From Schlegelella_A sp036263655 (GTDB taxonomy: Bacteria; Pseudomonadota; Gammaproteobacteria; Burkholderiales; Burkholderiaceae_C): a stretch of DNA of 64,000 bases. The notes beneath the pieces were generated by a model. It had not been told where the DNA came from, searched no databases, and was given only the letters and a program-made list of their open reading frames with translations. Where the stretch lies: positions 62,001-126,000 of the forward strand of contig DATAGP010000019.1 of assembly GCA_036263655.1 (NCBI GenBank). Direction: 5' to 3'. This document shows positions 41,951 to 51,205 of the stretch, in pieces; positions within the stretch are counted from its first letter, which is position 1, and the number at the start of each line of letters is the position of its first letter. A program made the translations under genes and the position numbers.

Positions 41951-42763
41951 ATGCCCGACCTGCCTGCCCCTCCGAGCCTCGCGTCGCCGACGCCGCAGCG
42001 CGCCTCCCGCCGCGACGGCGAGGCCTCGCGCGAGCGTCTCCTGCTCGCGGCGCTGAACCTGTTCGCGGAAAAGGGCTACGCGCCCACGTCCACCCGCGAC
42101 ATCGCCGAGGCGGCCGGCACCAACGTCGCCGCCATCGCCTACTACTTCGGCGACAAGGCCGGCCTGTACCGGGCCGTGGCCGAGGGGCCGATGCAGCCCG
42201 TCTGCCGGCTGCTGCCGGCCGAGGCCGCCGAGCCGCGCCTCGACGCCATGCTGCGCCACCTGTACAGCGGCTACGTCGAGCCGCTGAAGCACGGGCAGCC
42301 GGTGCGCCAGTGCCTGAAGCTGCACATGCGCGAGATGCTCGAGCCGACGGGGCTGTGGAGCTCGTCGCTCATCGAGAGCGTCAAGCCGGTGCACGAGGCG
42401 CTGGCCCAGGCGCTGTCGCGCCACCTCGGGCTCGATCGACCCGACGACGACGTGCGCCGGCTGGCGATCTGCATCGCCGCGCTCGGCGTGCATCAGCACG
42501 TCGCCTGCGACGTCATCGACGCCATCGCGCCGCAGCTCTCCGCCGACGCCGGCGCGTTCGACACCTGGATCGACCGGATGGTGCTCTTCGCCTGTGCCAT
42601 GGTCGAGGCCGAGCGCAAGCGCCGCGGCAGGACGGCCGCCCGCGCCGGCAACGGCAGCACGCGCAGCGCGCCGTCAGCGCCCGCGGCGAAGACAGGTCGC
42701 AGTGCGCGCCCGCCCGCCGCAGCGGCGTCGGAACGCCGCAGTGCCAAGTCCCGGAGCCGCTGA
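41951..42763 (+). CDS. TetR family transcriptional regulator, CecR (YbiH/DUF1956) type
   Basis: This 270-residue repressor has an N-terminal HTH: RERLLLAALNLFAEKGYAPTSTRDIAEAAGTNVAAIAYYFGDKAGLYRAV. The ligand-binding domain matches the CecR/DUF1956 group (CLKLHMREMLEPTGLW). The C-terminal tail is basic and Ala/Ser-rich. CecR controls an efflux system in E. coli. Here the gene is 3 nt before the outer-membrane channel gene, so it is the local regulator of the RND pump. A 16-bp inverted repeat lies just upstream. Confidence 0.93.
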   Translation: MPDLPAPPSLASPTPQRASRRDGEASRERLLLAALNLFAEKGYAPTSTRDIAEAAGTNVAAIAYYFGDKAGLYRAVAEGPMQPVCRLLPAEAAEPRLDAMLRHLYSGYVEPLKHGQPVRQCLKLHMREMLEPTGLWSSSLIESVKPVHEALAQALSRHLGLDRPDDDVRRLAICIAALGVHQHVACDVIDAIAPQLSADAGAFDTWIDRMVLFACAMVEAERKRRGRTAARAGNGSTRSAPSAPAAKTGRSARPPAAAASERRSAKSRSR

Positions 42764-42766
42764 GCC

Positions 42767-44269
42767 GTGCGCCTGCCAACCTTTTCTCTCCCCGGCGGCC
42801 GCCCCGCCGCAAGCAACGGCGTCGCCGGTCGCGGCCGCAGCGCCCACCTGGCGGCGTTGGCGGCGGCGGTGCTCACCGCCTGCGGCAGCCTCCCCGATCG
42901 CGGCGCCGCGGAGCGCGCCACGGCCGCCCTGCCGACGGCCTGGAACGCACCCCTGCCGCACGGCGGCTCGAGCGCCGAGCTGGTGCGCTGGTGGGCGGAC
43001 TTCGACGACCCCCTGGTCGCTCGCCTGGTCACCGCCGCCGACGCGGCCAGCCCGACGGTCGCCAGCGCCCGCGCCCGCATCGAGGAGGCGCGCGCCGCCC
43101 GAATCGCCGCCGGCGCGTTGCTGCTGCCCGCCGTCGACGCCCAGGCCTCGTTCAGCCGCGGCCGCCCCGACCTCTCGGTGCCGACCGGCAACAGCGCCGG
43201 CGTCTCGCTCGGCGCCGGCTGGGAGCTGGACGTGTTCGGCGGCAACCGGGCGCGCCGCGCCGCGGCCGGCGAGCGCCTCGGCGCCGCCGAGGCCTCATGG
43301 CACGACGCGCGTGTCGCCGTCGCGGCCGAGACGGCGACCACCTACGCGCAGCTGCGCAACTGCGAAGGGCGGCTGGCGCAGGCGCGCCTCGACGCCCGGT
43401 CGCGCGGCGAGACGGCGCGACTCACCGACCTGTCCACCGGCGCCGGCTTCGAGTCGCGCGCCAACGCCGCCCTGGCCCGCGCCAGCGCGGCGCAGGCGCG
43501 CACGCTCGTCGCCCAGCAGGCGCAGGCCTGCTCGGAGCTGCTGAAGGCGCTGACCGCGCTGACCGCCATCGCCGAGCCCGCGCTGCGCGCCGAGCTCGCA
43601 TCGGCCACGGCGCGGATGCCGCTGCCGCGCGCGATCGCCGTGACGGCGGTGCCGGCGAGCGCCCTGGCGCAGCGCCCCGACGTCTTCGCCGCCGGACGCG
43701 AAGTCGAGGCGGCGAGCGCCGACGTGCGCCAGGCCGACGCCGCCCGCCTGCCGCGGGTGAGCCTCGCCGGCAGCATCGGCCGGAGCCGCTTCGAGACCTC
43801 CGCCGGCACGCTCAGCGGCAACGTCTGGTCGGTCGGTCCCGTGGCCGTGTCGGTGCCGGTGTTCGACGCCGGCGCGCGCCGGGCGGACGCCGCGGCCGCG
43901 CGCGCCCGCTACGAGGCCGCCGTGGCCGCCTACGCCGGCACCCTGCGCGAGGCGGTGCGCGAGGTCGAGAACGCGCTGGTCGCCTTGCAGACCGCGATTG
44001 ACCGGCAGGCCGACGCCGAGATCGCGGCCGTCGACTTCGAGGCTGCGGTGCGTGCCGTCGACGCCCGCTACCGCTCGGGCCTCGGCAGCCTGTTCGAGCT
44101 CGAGGACGCGCGCCGGAACGCCCTCACCGCGCAGAACCTGCTGCTCGACCTGAGCCGCGATCGCACTGCCGCCTGGATCGCGCTGTACCGCGCGCTCGGC
44201 GGCGGCTGGCAGGCGCCGGCGGACACGCCGCCGCTGCTGACCGGCGCCCCCGTCACGAGGACCCCATGA
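42767..44269 (+). CDS. RND efflux outer-membrane channel lipoprotein (OprM/NodT type)
   Basis: This 500-residue TolC-family channel carries a lipobox LTAC (Cys39) and two repeats of the long-helix bundle: WWADFDDPLVARLVTAADAASP, SFSRGRPDLSVPTGNSAG and GWELDVFGGNRARRAAAGERL. It would complete the tripartite pump across the outer membrane. It starts with GTG at 42767, 3 nt after the regulator stop, and overlaps the next gene by 4 nt. Confidence 0.94.
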   Translation: MRLPTFSLPGGRPAASNGVAGRGRSAHLAALAAAVLTACGSLPDRGAAERATAALPTAWNAPLPHGGSSAELVRWWADFDDPLVARLVTAADAASPTVASARARIEEARAARIAAGALLLPAVDAQASFSRGRPDLSVPTGNSAGVSLGAGWELDVFGGNRARRAAAGERLGAAEASWHDARVAVAAETATTYAQLRNCEGRLAQARLDARSRGETARLTDLSTGAGFESRANAALARASAAQARTLVAQQAQACSELLKALTALTAIAEPALRAELASATARMPLPRAIAVTAVPASALAQRPDVFAAGREVEAASADVRQADAARLPRVSLAGSIGRSRFETSAGTLSGNVWSVGPVAVSVPVFDAGARRADAAAARARYEAAVAAYAGTLREAVREVENALVALQTAIDRQADAEIAAVDFEAAVRAVDARYRSGLGSLFELEDARRNALTAQNLLLDLSRDRTAAWIALYRALGGGWQAPADTPPLLTGAPVTRTP

Positions 44270-45450
44270 ACAAGCGCATCCCGAGCCGAGCCCTGCTCGT
44301 CACCGTCGCCGCCGCCAGCGGCGCGGCGCTGGCCGTCGCCGTCGCCCTTGCCACCGGCGCGCTGCCGGCGCAGGCGCAGTCCGGCGCCGACAACAAGAAG
44401 ACGACAGCCGCCGCCGCGCCCCGCCCGGCGCTGACCGTCACGGTCGCCCGTGCGGAGCGCAGCAGCCTGCCGCTGCGCATCGCCGCGCACGGCAACGTCG
44501 CAGCGTGGCAGGAGGCGGTGATCGGCACCGAGGCCAACGGCCTGCGCCTGGCCGACGTGAAGGTCAACGTCGGCGACAGCGTCCGGCGCGGCCAGGTGCT
44601 CGCGACCTTCGCCGCCGAGACGATGGAGGTCGAGCTGGCCCAGCAGCGCGCCGCCGTTGCCGAGGCCGAGGCCACGCTCGCCGAAGCGAGCGCCAACGCC
44701 GAGCGGGCGAAGAGCCTGCAGGCGACCGGCGCCCTCAGCGAGGCGACCATCAACCAGTACGTCACCGCCGAGCGCACGGCGCGCGCCCGCCTCGACGCGC
44801 AGCGCGCCGCGACACGGGCCCGCCAGCTGCGCGTGTCGCAGACCGCCGTCCTGGCACCCGACGACGGCGTGATCTCGGCGCGCAGCGCGACGGTCGGCGC
44901 CGTGCTGCCGGCCGGCCAGGAGCTGTTCCGGCTGATCCGCAAGGGCCGGCTCGAGTGGCGCGCCGAGGTGGCGTCGGCCGACCTGGCGAGCATCCGTCCG
45001 GGCATGCCGGCGACCGTCGTGCCGCCGAGCGGCGCCCCCCTGGTCGGCGCGGTGCGAATGGTCGCCCCGACGGTCGACCCGCAGACGCGCAACGGCATCG
45101 TCTACGTCGACCTGCCGGCCGGTGGCAGCGCCCGCGCCGGCATGTTCGCGCGCGGCGAGTTCGAGGTCGGCGAGTCGAGCGGGCTCACCCTGCCGCAGAC
45201 CGCCGTCCTGCTGCGCGAAGGCTTCAGCTACGTCATGGAGGTCGGCGCCGACGGCAAGATCAGCGAGCGCAAGGTGCAGGCCGGCCGCCGCGTCGGCGAC
45301 CGGGTCGAGATCGTCTCCGGCCTGGCTCCCGACGCCCGCGTCGTCGCCCAGGGCGGCGGCTTCCTCGCCGACGGCGACCTGGTCCGCGTCGTCGACGCGC
45401 CGGCGCCGGCCGTCGCCGCCGTCCGCAACGGCTCGAGCGCCAAGCCATGA
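44266..45450 (+). CDS. RND efflux periplasmic adaptor (membrane fusion protein)
   Basis: This 394-residue HlyD/AcrA-type adaptor has an N-terminal hydrophobic segment and a lipoyl-like half (VNVGDSVRRGQVLATF). A helical hairpin (VAEAEATLAEASANAERAKSLQ) and the second lipoyl half (TAVLAPDDGVISARSATVGAVL) follow. A C-terminal beta-barrel carries RAGMFARGEFEVGES. It links the inner-membrane pump to the outer-membrane channel. The ATG overlaps the channel gene (ATGA) and its stop overlaps the pump gene. Confidence 0.95.
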   Translation: MNKRIPSRALLVTVAAASGAALAVAVALATGALPAQAQSGADNKKTTAAAAPRPALTVTVARAERSSLPLRIAAHGNVAAWQEAVIGTEANGLRLADVKVNVGDSVRRGQVLATFAAETMEVELAQQRAAVAEAEATLAEASANAERAKSLQATGALSEATINQYVTAERTARARLDAQRAATRARQLRVSQTAVLAPDDGVISARSATVGAVLPAGQELFRLIRKGRLEWRAEVASADLASIRPGMPATVVPPSGAPLVGAVRMVAPTVDPQTRNGIVYVDLPAGGSARAGMFARGEFEVGESSGLTLPQTAVLLREGFSYVMEVGADGKISERKVQAGRRVGDRVEIVSGLAPDARVVAQGGGFLADGDLVRVVDAPAPAVAAVRNGSSAKP

Positions 45451-48400
45451 ACGTCTCCACCTGGTCGATCAAGAACCCGGTGCCGGCGGTGCTGCTGTTC
45501 ATCATGCTGACGATCCTCGGCCTGATGAGCTTCCGGGCCATGAAGATCCAGAACTTCCCGGACATCGACCTGCCGACGATCATCGTCACGGCCTCGCTGC
45601 CGGGCGCCGCGCCGGCGCAGCTCGAGACCGAGGTGGCGCGCAAGATCGAGAACTCGATCGCGACACTGCAGGGCGTCAAGCACATCTACACCAAGGTGCA
45701 GGACGGCACGGCGACGATCTCGACCGAGTTCCGCCTCGAAAAGCCGACGCAGGAAGCGCTCGACGACGTGCGCGACGCGGTGCAGCGGATCCGCTCCGAC
45801 CTGCCCGGCGACCTGCGCGATCCGGTCATCACCAAGATGGAGCTCGCCGGCGCGCCCATCCTCACCTACACCGTCGCCTCGACGCGCATGGACGACGAGG
45901 CGCTGTCCTGGTTCGTCGACAACGACGTGACCAAGGCGATCCTCGCCGTGCGCGGGGTCGGCGCCGTCAGCCGCGTGGGCGGCGTCTCGCGCGAGGTCCG
46001 GGTCGAGCTCGACCCGGCCCGGCTGCTCGCCCTCAACGCCACGGCCTCGGACATCTCGCGGCAGCTGCGCAGCATCCAGCAGGAAGCCTCGGGCGGCCGC
46101 GCCGACGTCGGCGGCAGCGAGCAGTCGGTGCGCACGATCGCCACCGTCCAGTCGGCCGAGCAGCTGGCCCGGCTCGAGATCGCGCTCGCCGACGGCCGCC
46201 GCATCCGCCTCTCGGACGTCGCGACCGTCAGCGACACCACCGCCGAGCAGCGCAGCGCCGCCCTCCTCAACGGCAAGCCGGTCGTCGGCTTCGAGATCGT
46301 CCGCTCGCGCGGCGCCGGCGAGACCGAGGTCGCCGCGGGCGTGCGGGCGCGCCTCGACAAGCTGAAGGCCGAGCGTCCGGACATCGAGATCACCGAGGCC
46401 TTCAACTTCGTCGACCCGGTGCAGGAGAACTACGACGGCTCGATGCTCCTGCTCTACGAAGGCGCCGCGCTCGCGGTGCTGGTCGTCTTCCTGTTCCTGC
46501 GCGACTGGCGCGCGACGCTCGTCTCCGCGACGGCGCTGCCGCTCTCGGTGATCCCCGCCTTCTGGGTCATGGACCTGATGGGCTTCTCGATCAACGTCGT
46601 GACGCTGCTGTCGCTGTCGCTCGTCGTCGGCATCCTGGTCGACGACGCGATCGTCGAGATCGAGAACATCATGCGCCACCTGCGCATGGGCAAGTCGCCG
46701 CTCGACGCAGCGCGCGACGCCGCCGACGAGATCGGCCTGGCGGTGATCGCCACCTCGTTCACGCTGATCGCCGTGTTCCTGCCGACCGCCTTCATGTCGG
46801 GCGTGCCGGGCAAGTTCTTCGTCCAGTTCGGCTGGACCGCGGCGATCGCCGTCTTCTGGTCGCTCGTCGTCGCCCGCATGCTGACGCCGATGATGGCCGC
46901 CTACCTGCTGAAGCGCCCGAAGAAGGAGGAGAAGGAGGCGAGCTGGCTGAAGCACTACATGGTCGTGGCGCGCTGGTGCCTGCGCCACCGCTGGCTGACG
47001 ATGGCCGGCACGACCGTCTTCGCGGTGCTGTCGCTGCTGCCGATGGCGCTCGGCCTGATCCCCGGCGCCTTCATCCCGCCCGACGACCTGTCGCAGACGC
47101 AGGTGAGCCTGTCGCTGCCGCCGGGCAGCACGTTCAGGCAGACGCTCGCCGCTGCCGAGCAGGCCCGCGGCATCCTCGACAAGGACAAGGACGTCAAGCT
47201 GATCTACACCGCGGTCGGCGGCGGCAACACCGGCAGCGACCCGTTCGCCATCGGCGGCGTGCCCGAGGTGCGGCAGGCGACGCTCACGCTCAACCTGACG
47301 CCGCGCGGCGAGCGCGGCGGCGTCAGCAAGCAGGCCGTCGAGGCGCGCCTGCGCGAGGCGCTCGCCGTCATCCCCGGCGCGCGGGTCAAGGTCGGCTTCG
47401 GCGGATCGAGCGAGAAGTACATCCTCGTCCTCGCCGGCGAGAACGGCCGCGTCCTCAGCGAGCACGCCGCCAAGGTCGAGCGCGAGCTGCGCACCATCCC
47501 GGGCATCGGCAACGTCGTCTCGACCTCCAGCCTGACCCGTCCCGAGCTGATCGTGCGGCCCGACCCGGCGCGCGCCGCCGACCTCGGCGTGACCTCGGCC
47601 GCAATCGCCGACACGCTGCGCATCGCCACCGCCGGCGACTACGACCAGGCGCTCGCCAAGCTCAACCTCAGCCAGCGCCAGGTGCCGGTGGTCGTCCGCC
47701 TGCCGGCCTCGGCGCGCACCGACCTCGACCTGCTGCAGCAACTGCCGGTGCCCGGCGCGCGCGGCCCGGTGCCGCTCGGCAATGTGGCGACGCTGACGAT
47801 CGAGAGCGGGCCGGCGCAGATCGACCGCTACGACCGGCTGCGCAACGTCAACTTCGAGATCGAGCTTAACGGACAGCCGCTCGGCCTGGTCAGCGAGCAG
47901 GCCAAGGCGCTGCCGAGCCTGGTCAACCTGCCGAACGGCGTGATCCAGCAGGAGGTCGGCGACGCCGAGGCCTTCGCCGAGCTGGCGCAGAGCTTCATGC
48001 TCGCCATCCTGACCGGCGTCGCCTGCATCTACATCGTCCTGGTCCTGCTGTTCCATGCCTGGGTGCAGCCGGTGACGATCCTCGGCGCGCTGGTGCTGGC
48101 GATCCCCGGCGCGATGCTCGCGCTCTTCATCACCGGCCAGTCGCTGTCGATGCCGTCGATGATCGGCCTGATCATGCTGATGGGCATCGCCACCAAGAAC
48201 TCGATCCTGCTGGTCGAGTACGCGATCATGGCCGAGCGCGACCACGGCCTGTCGCGCTTCGAGGCCCTGCTCGACGCCTGCCACAAGCGGGCCCGGCCGA
48301 TCGTCATGACCACGATCGCGATGGGCGCCGGCATGATGCCGATCGCGCTCGGCCTCGGCGTCGATCCGAGCTTCCGGGCCCCGATGGCGATCGTCGTGAT

Positions 48401-48602
48401 CGGTGGGCTGATCACGTCGACCTTCCTCAGCCTGCTCGTCATCCCGGTCCTCTTCACCTTCGTCGACGACGTGGTCCAGGGCACCAAGCGGCTGTTCCGG
48501 CGCCGGCGTCACGCCGGCAGCACCGGGGGCTCCGCAGGGCCGGCCGGCCCGATGCCACCGGCCGGTCCCGTCGCTCCCACCGCGGCGACCCGCTCGAACT
48601 GA
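45447..48602 (+). CDS. RND efflux pump inner-membrane transporter (HAE1/AcrB family)
   Basis: This 1051-residue proton-driven transporter has the two six-helix bundles and large periplasmic loops of the HAE1 family. The first helix is PVPAVLLFIMLTILGLMSF. The proton-relay residues lie in GILVDDAIVEIENI, and MLMGIATKNSILLVEYA marks the second bundle. Metal-efflux signatures of CusA are absent, so organic substrates such as drugs or solvents are more likely. The C-terminal tail is Pro/Gly-rich. It is the last gene of the cecR-type-OMF-MFP-RND operon. Confidence 0.96.
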   Translation: MNVSTWSIKNPVPAVLLFIMLTILGLMSFRAMKIQNFPDIDLPTIIVTASLPGAAPAQLETEVARKIENSIATLQGVKHIYTKVQDGTATISTEFRLEKPTQEALDDVRDAVQRIRSDLPGDLRDPVITKMELAGAPILTYTVASTRMDDEALSWFVDNDVTKAILAVRGVGAVSRVGGVSREVRVELDPARLLALNATASDISRQLRSIQQEASGGRADVGGSEQSVRTIATVQSAEQLARLEIALADGRRIRLSDVATVSDTTAEQRSAALLNGKPVVGFEIVRSRGAGETEVAAGVRARLDKLKAERPDIEITEAFNFVDPVQENYDGSMLLLYEGAALAVLVVFLFLRDWRATLVSATALPLSVIPAFWVMDLMGFSINVVTLLSLSLVVGILVDDAIVEIENIMRHLRMGKSPLDAARDAADEIGLAVIATSFTLIAVFLPTAFMSGVPGKFFVQFGWTAAIAVFWSLVVARMLTPMMAAYLLKRPKKEEKEASWLKHYMVVARWCLRHRWLTMAGTTVFAVLSLLPMALGLIPGAFIPPDDLSQTQVSLSLPPGSTFRQTLAAAEQARGILDKDKDVKLIYTAVGGGNTGSDPFAIGGVPEVRQATLTLNLTPRGERGGVSKQAVEARLREALAVIPGARVKVGFGGSSEKYILVLAGENGRVLSEHAAKVERELRTIPGIGNVVSTSSLTRPELIVRPDPARAADLGVTSAAIADTLRIATAGDYDQALAKLNLSQRQVPVVVRLPASARTDLDLLQQLPVPGARGPVPLGNVATLTIESGPAQIDRYDRLRNVNFEIELNGQPLGLVSEQAKALPSLVNLPNGVIQQEVGDAEAFAELAQSFMLAILTGVACIYIVLVLLFHAWVQPVTILGALVLAIPGAMLALFITGQSLSMPSMIGLIMLMGIATKNSILLVEYAIMAERDHGLSRFEALLDACHKRARPIVMTTIAMGAGMMPIALGLGVDPSFRAPMAIVVIGGLITSTFLSLLVIPVLFTFVDDVVQGTKRLFRRRRHAGSTGGSAGPAGPMPPAGPVAPTAATRSN

Positions 48603-48623
48603 CGGCGCCGGCGCCGCGTCACC

Positions 48624-48645
48624 GGTCGGGCGGCGACCCGACCGC
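48624..48645 (+). terminator. Hairpin after the RND operon, possible terminator
   Basis: CGGTCGGG and CCCGACCG form an 8-bp perfect stem with a 6-nt loop, 22 nt after the pump stop codon. There is no T-tract, so termination may be Rho-dependent or the stem may protect the mRNA end. Confidence 0.45.
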
Positions 48646-48731
48646 ACACGCCGTGTCCCGGGCATCGGGCGCCGTGCCTCGCCCCCGCGCCCGCAGGCGC
48701 AAAATCGTCGCGACCGCTTCCTGGAGAGACC

Positions 48732-49505
48732 ATGCGCGCCCCCCAGCCCGACGCCGAATTCCTGATGCGAGACACGACCTCGCATCCGGCCGCCTACACG
48801 CCCCAGTACAAGACCAGCGTCCTGCGCAGCCCGCGCCTGGCGCCGATCTCGCTGCAGCAGTCGCTGTCCGAAGTCACCGCGCCGGTCTTCGATGCCTCCG
48901 AGCTCGGCCCGCAGGACAACGACCTGATCCTCAACTACGCCCGCAACGGCATGCCGATCGGCGAGCGCATCGTCGTCCACGGCTACGTGCACGACCAGCT
49001 CGGCCGCCCGGTGAAGAACGCGCTGGTCGAGGTGTGGCAGTGCAACGCCAGCGGCCGCTACCGGCACAAGAAGGACCAGTACATCGGCGCACTGGACCCG
49101 AACTTCGGCGGCTGCGGCCGCATGCTGACCGACGAGAACGGCTACTACGCCTACCGCACCATCAAGCCGGGCCCCTACCCGTGGCGCAACCGCGTCAACG
49201 ACTGGCGCCCGGCGCACATCCACTACGCGATCTCGGGCGACGGCTGGGTCCAGCGCCTGATCACGCAGATGTACTTCGAGGGCGACCCGCTGATCCGGAG
49301 CTGCCCGATCCTCGGCGTCGCTCCGAGCGAGGAGCAGATCCGCGGCCTGATCGCGCTGCAGGACATCGGCGCCTTCGTCCAGCTCGACAGCCGCGCCTAC
49401 CGCTTCGACATCGTCCTGCGCGGCCAGCGCGCGACGCTGTTTGAGAACCACGTGCAGGCGCCGCCGCCGGGCGCCGAAGAAAAGAAGAAGGGAGCGCCGC
49501 GATGA
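48732..49505 (+). CDS. pcaH: Protocatechuate 3,4-dioxygenase beta subunit
   Basis: This 257-residue subunit carries the Fe(III) site of the enzyme that opens protocatechuate to beta-carboxy-cis,cis-muconate. It shows GYVHDQLGRPVKNALVEVWQCNASGRYRHKKDQY and GYYAYRTIKPGPYPWRNRVNDWRPAHIHYAI, with the Tyr and His ligands intact, and QMYFEGDPL. An RBS GGAGAG lies upstream of the ATG at 48732. It overlaps pcaG by 4 nt. No lower-pathway pca genes (pcaB, C, D, I, J) are in the window. Confidence 0.97.
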   Translation: MRAPQPDAEFLMRDTTSHPAAYTPQYKTSVLRSPRLAPISLQQSLSEVTAPVFDASELGPQDNDLILNYARNGMPIGERIVVHGYVHDQLGRPVKNALVEVWQCNASGRYRHKKDQYIGALDPNFGGCGRMLTDENGYYAYRTIKPGPYPWRNRVNDWRPAHIHYAISGDGWVQRLITQMYFEGDPLIRSCPILGVAPSEEQIRGLIALQDIGAFVQLDSRAYRFDIVLRGQRATLFENHVQAPPPGAEEKKKGAPR

Positions 49506-50164
49506 GCCACGTCTTCTCCGCCCCCGGCGGCAGCCAGCTGGTCGTCCGCCGCGAGACGGCCTCCCAGACCGCCGGCCCCTATGTCCACATCGGCCTGGCG
49601 CCGCAGGCCGCCGGCTTCGACATCTTCGAGAAAAACTTCGGCAGCGTCCTCGTCGCCGACGGCACGAACGGCGAGCGCATCCGCATCGAAGGCCGCGTGT
49701 TCGACGGCATCGGCACGGTCGTGAAGGACATGCTGATCGAGATCTGGCAGGCCAACGCCGAGGGCAAGTACGCGCACCCCGGCGACCGCCAGCCGGGCAA
49801 GTCGCTCGACCCGGCCTTCCGCGGCTGGGGCCGCAGCTGCACCGACTTCGAGTCGGGCGTCTACACCTTCGACACCATCAAGCCGGGCAGCGTCATGGGT
49901 CGCGACAACCGGCCGATGGCGCCGCACATCAATGCCTGGATCGTCGCCCGCGGCATCAACGTCGGGCTCAACACGCGCATCTACTTCAGCGACGAGGCCG
50001 AAGCCAACGCCAAGGATCCGGTACTGAACGTGATCGAGTGGGAAGCACGACGCAGGACGCTGATCGCCGAGCGCTCGGACAAGAAGGCCGAGGGCGGCGC
50101 GGTCGTCTACCGCTTCGACATCCGCCTGCAGGGCGAGGCCGAAACGGTGTTCTTCGACATCTAG
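49502..50164 (+). CDS. pcaG: Protocatechuate 3,4-dioxygenase alpha subunit
   Basis: This 220-residue partner of PcaH has the same fold but lacks the iron ligands, and it shapes the active-site entrance. Motifs are ETASQTAGPYVHIGLAPQAAG, VVKDMLIEIWQANAEGKYAHP, DTIKPGSVMGRDNRPMAPHIN and NTRIYFSDEAEANAKDPVLN. The ATG overlaps the pcaH stop codon, so both subunits should be made in equal amounts. Confidence 0.97.
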   Translation: MSHVFSAPGGSQLVVRRETASQTAGPYVHIGLAPQAAGFDIFEKNFGSVLVADGTNGERIRIEGRVFDGIGTVVKDMLIEIWQANAEGKYAHPGDRQPGKSLDPAFRGWGRSCTDFESGVYTFDTIKPGSVMGRDNRPMAPHINAWIVARGINVGLNTRIYFSDEAEANAKDPVLNVIEWEARRRTLIAERSDKKAEGGAVVYRFDIRLQGEAETVFFDI

Positions 50165-50218
50165 AACGTTGCCTTCAGGCCGCCGCTCGCGCCATCCGAA
50201 GGGAAGCGGCCCGGCGCT

Positions 50219-51187
50219 ATGCCAACCGCAATGACCGACCCCAACCCGCCGATCGAGCTTCAAGCGCCGAACATCGACCGCTGGAAGGACGGCGGAACCG
50301 GAGTCGACTGGGTGCACGTGCTCGACTCCGGCCAGCCCGGGCCGAAGGTCATGGTGCAGGCGCTGACGCACGGCAACGAGATCTGCGGCGCGATTGCCCT
50401 CGACCGGCTGCTCGCGAGCGGCTTCCGTGCGCGCCGCGGCACGCTCACGCTCGCCTTCGCGAACGTCGAGGCCTATCGGCGCTTCGACCCGGCCGAGCCG
50501 TTCGCGTCGCGCCTGGTCGACGAGGACTACAACCGGGTCTGGTCGGACGATGCCCTGTTCGGGCCGCGCGATTCGCTGGAGCTGCGCCGCGCCCGCGCGC
50601 TTCGGCCGTTCGTCGACGACGCCGACCTGCTGCTCGACATCCACAGCATGAGCGAGCCCTGCCGGCCGCTGATGGTGTGCGGCACGGTCGAAAAGAACGT
50701 CGCCTACGCGCGGGCGCTCGGCGTGCCTGGCGTCCTGCTCGTCGACACCGGTCACCCGCAGGGCCTGCGCATGGTCGACCGGGGTGGCTTCGGTGACCCG
50801 GACAGCCCGAAGCGCGCCCTCCTGATCGAATGCGGCCAGCACTGGGAGCGTGCCGCGGCCGACGTCGCCGTCGATGCGCTCGTGCGTTTCCTGGGCCTCA
50901 CCGGCGCCGCCGACCCCGACTGGGTGGCGGAGAACACGCGTCTCGCGCTGCCGCCGGTGCAGCGACTCGTGCGCGTGACGGAGCCGGTGGTCGCGATCAG
51001 CGCCGACTTCCGCTTCCTGCTGCCGACCACGGGACTGCTCGTGGTGCCCCGGGCCGGAACGCCGATCGCGCAGGACGGCGATCGCATCTGGACGACGCCC
51101 TACGACGATGCGGTGCTCGTCATGCCGGGAACGCGCAATCTGAAGCCGGGCGGAACGGCGGTGCGGCTGGGTCGCTTCGAGGACTGA
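50219..51187 (+). CDS. Succinylglutamate desuccinylase/aspartoacylase-type zinc hydrolase
   Basis: This 322-residue protein belongs to the M14-related AspA/AstE family of deacylases. The zinc motif ALTHGNEICGAIALDRLL near 50 and the second zinc histidine in LLLDIHSMSEPCRPLMV near 140 are present, together with RALLIECGQHWE. The family cleaves N-acyl groups from amino acids; the substrate is uncertain. The start is at 50219 or 50231 (MTDPNPP). It follows pcaG by 54 nt and converges with the oligopeptidase gene. Confidence 0.9.
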   Translation: MPTAMTDPNPPIELQAPNIDRWKDGGTGVDWVHVLDSGQPGPKVMVQALTHGNEICGAIALDRLLASGFRARRGTLTLAFANVEAYRRFDPAEPFASRLVDEDYNRVWSDDALFGPRDSLELRRARALRPFVDDADLLLDIHSMSEPCRPLMVCGTVEKNVAYARALGVPGVLLVDTGHPQGLRMVDRGGFGDPDSPKRALLIECGQHWERAAADVAVDALVRFLGLTGAADPDWVAENTRLALPPVQRLVRVTEPVVAISADFRFLLPTTGLLVVPRAGTPIAQDGDRIWTTPYDDAVLVMPGTRNLKPGGTAVRLGRFED

Positions 51188-51205
51188 ACCCGCGCGGGAC
51201 GGTTG

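Noticed and set aside
45228..49451. A 1407-codon minus-strand frame opposite the RND pump and pcaH
   Set aside because: It is low-complexity (Asp/Arg/Gln/His-rich) and antisense to clearly conserved genes.
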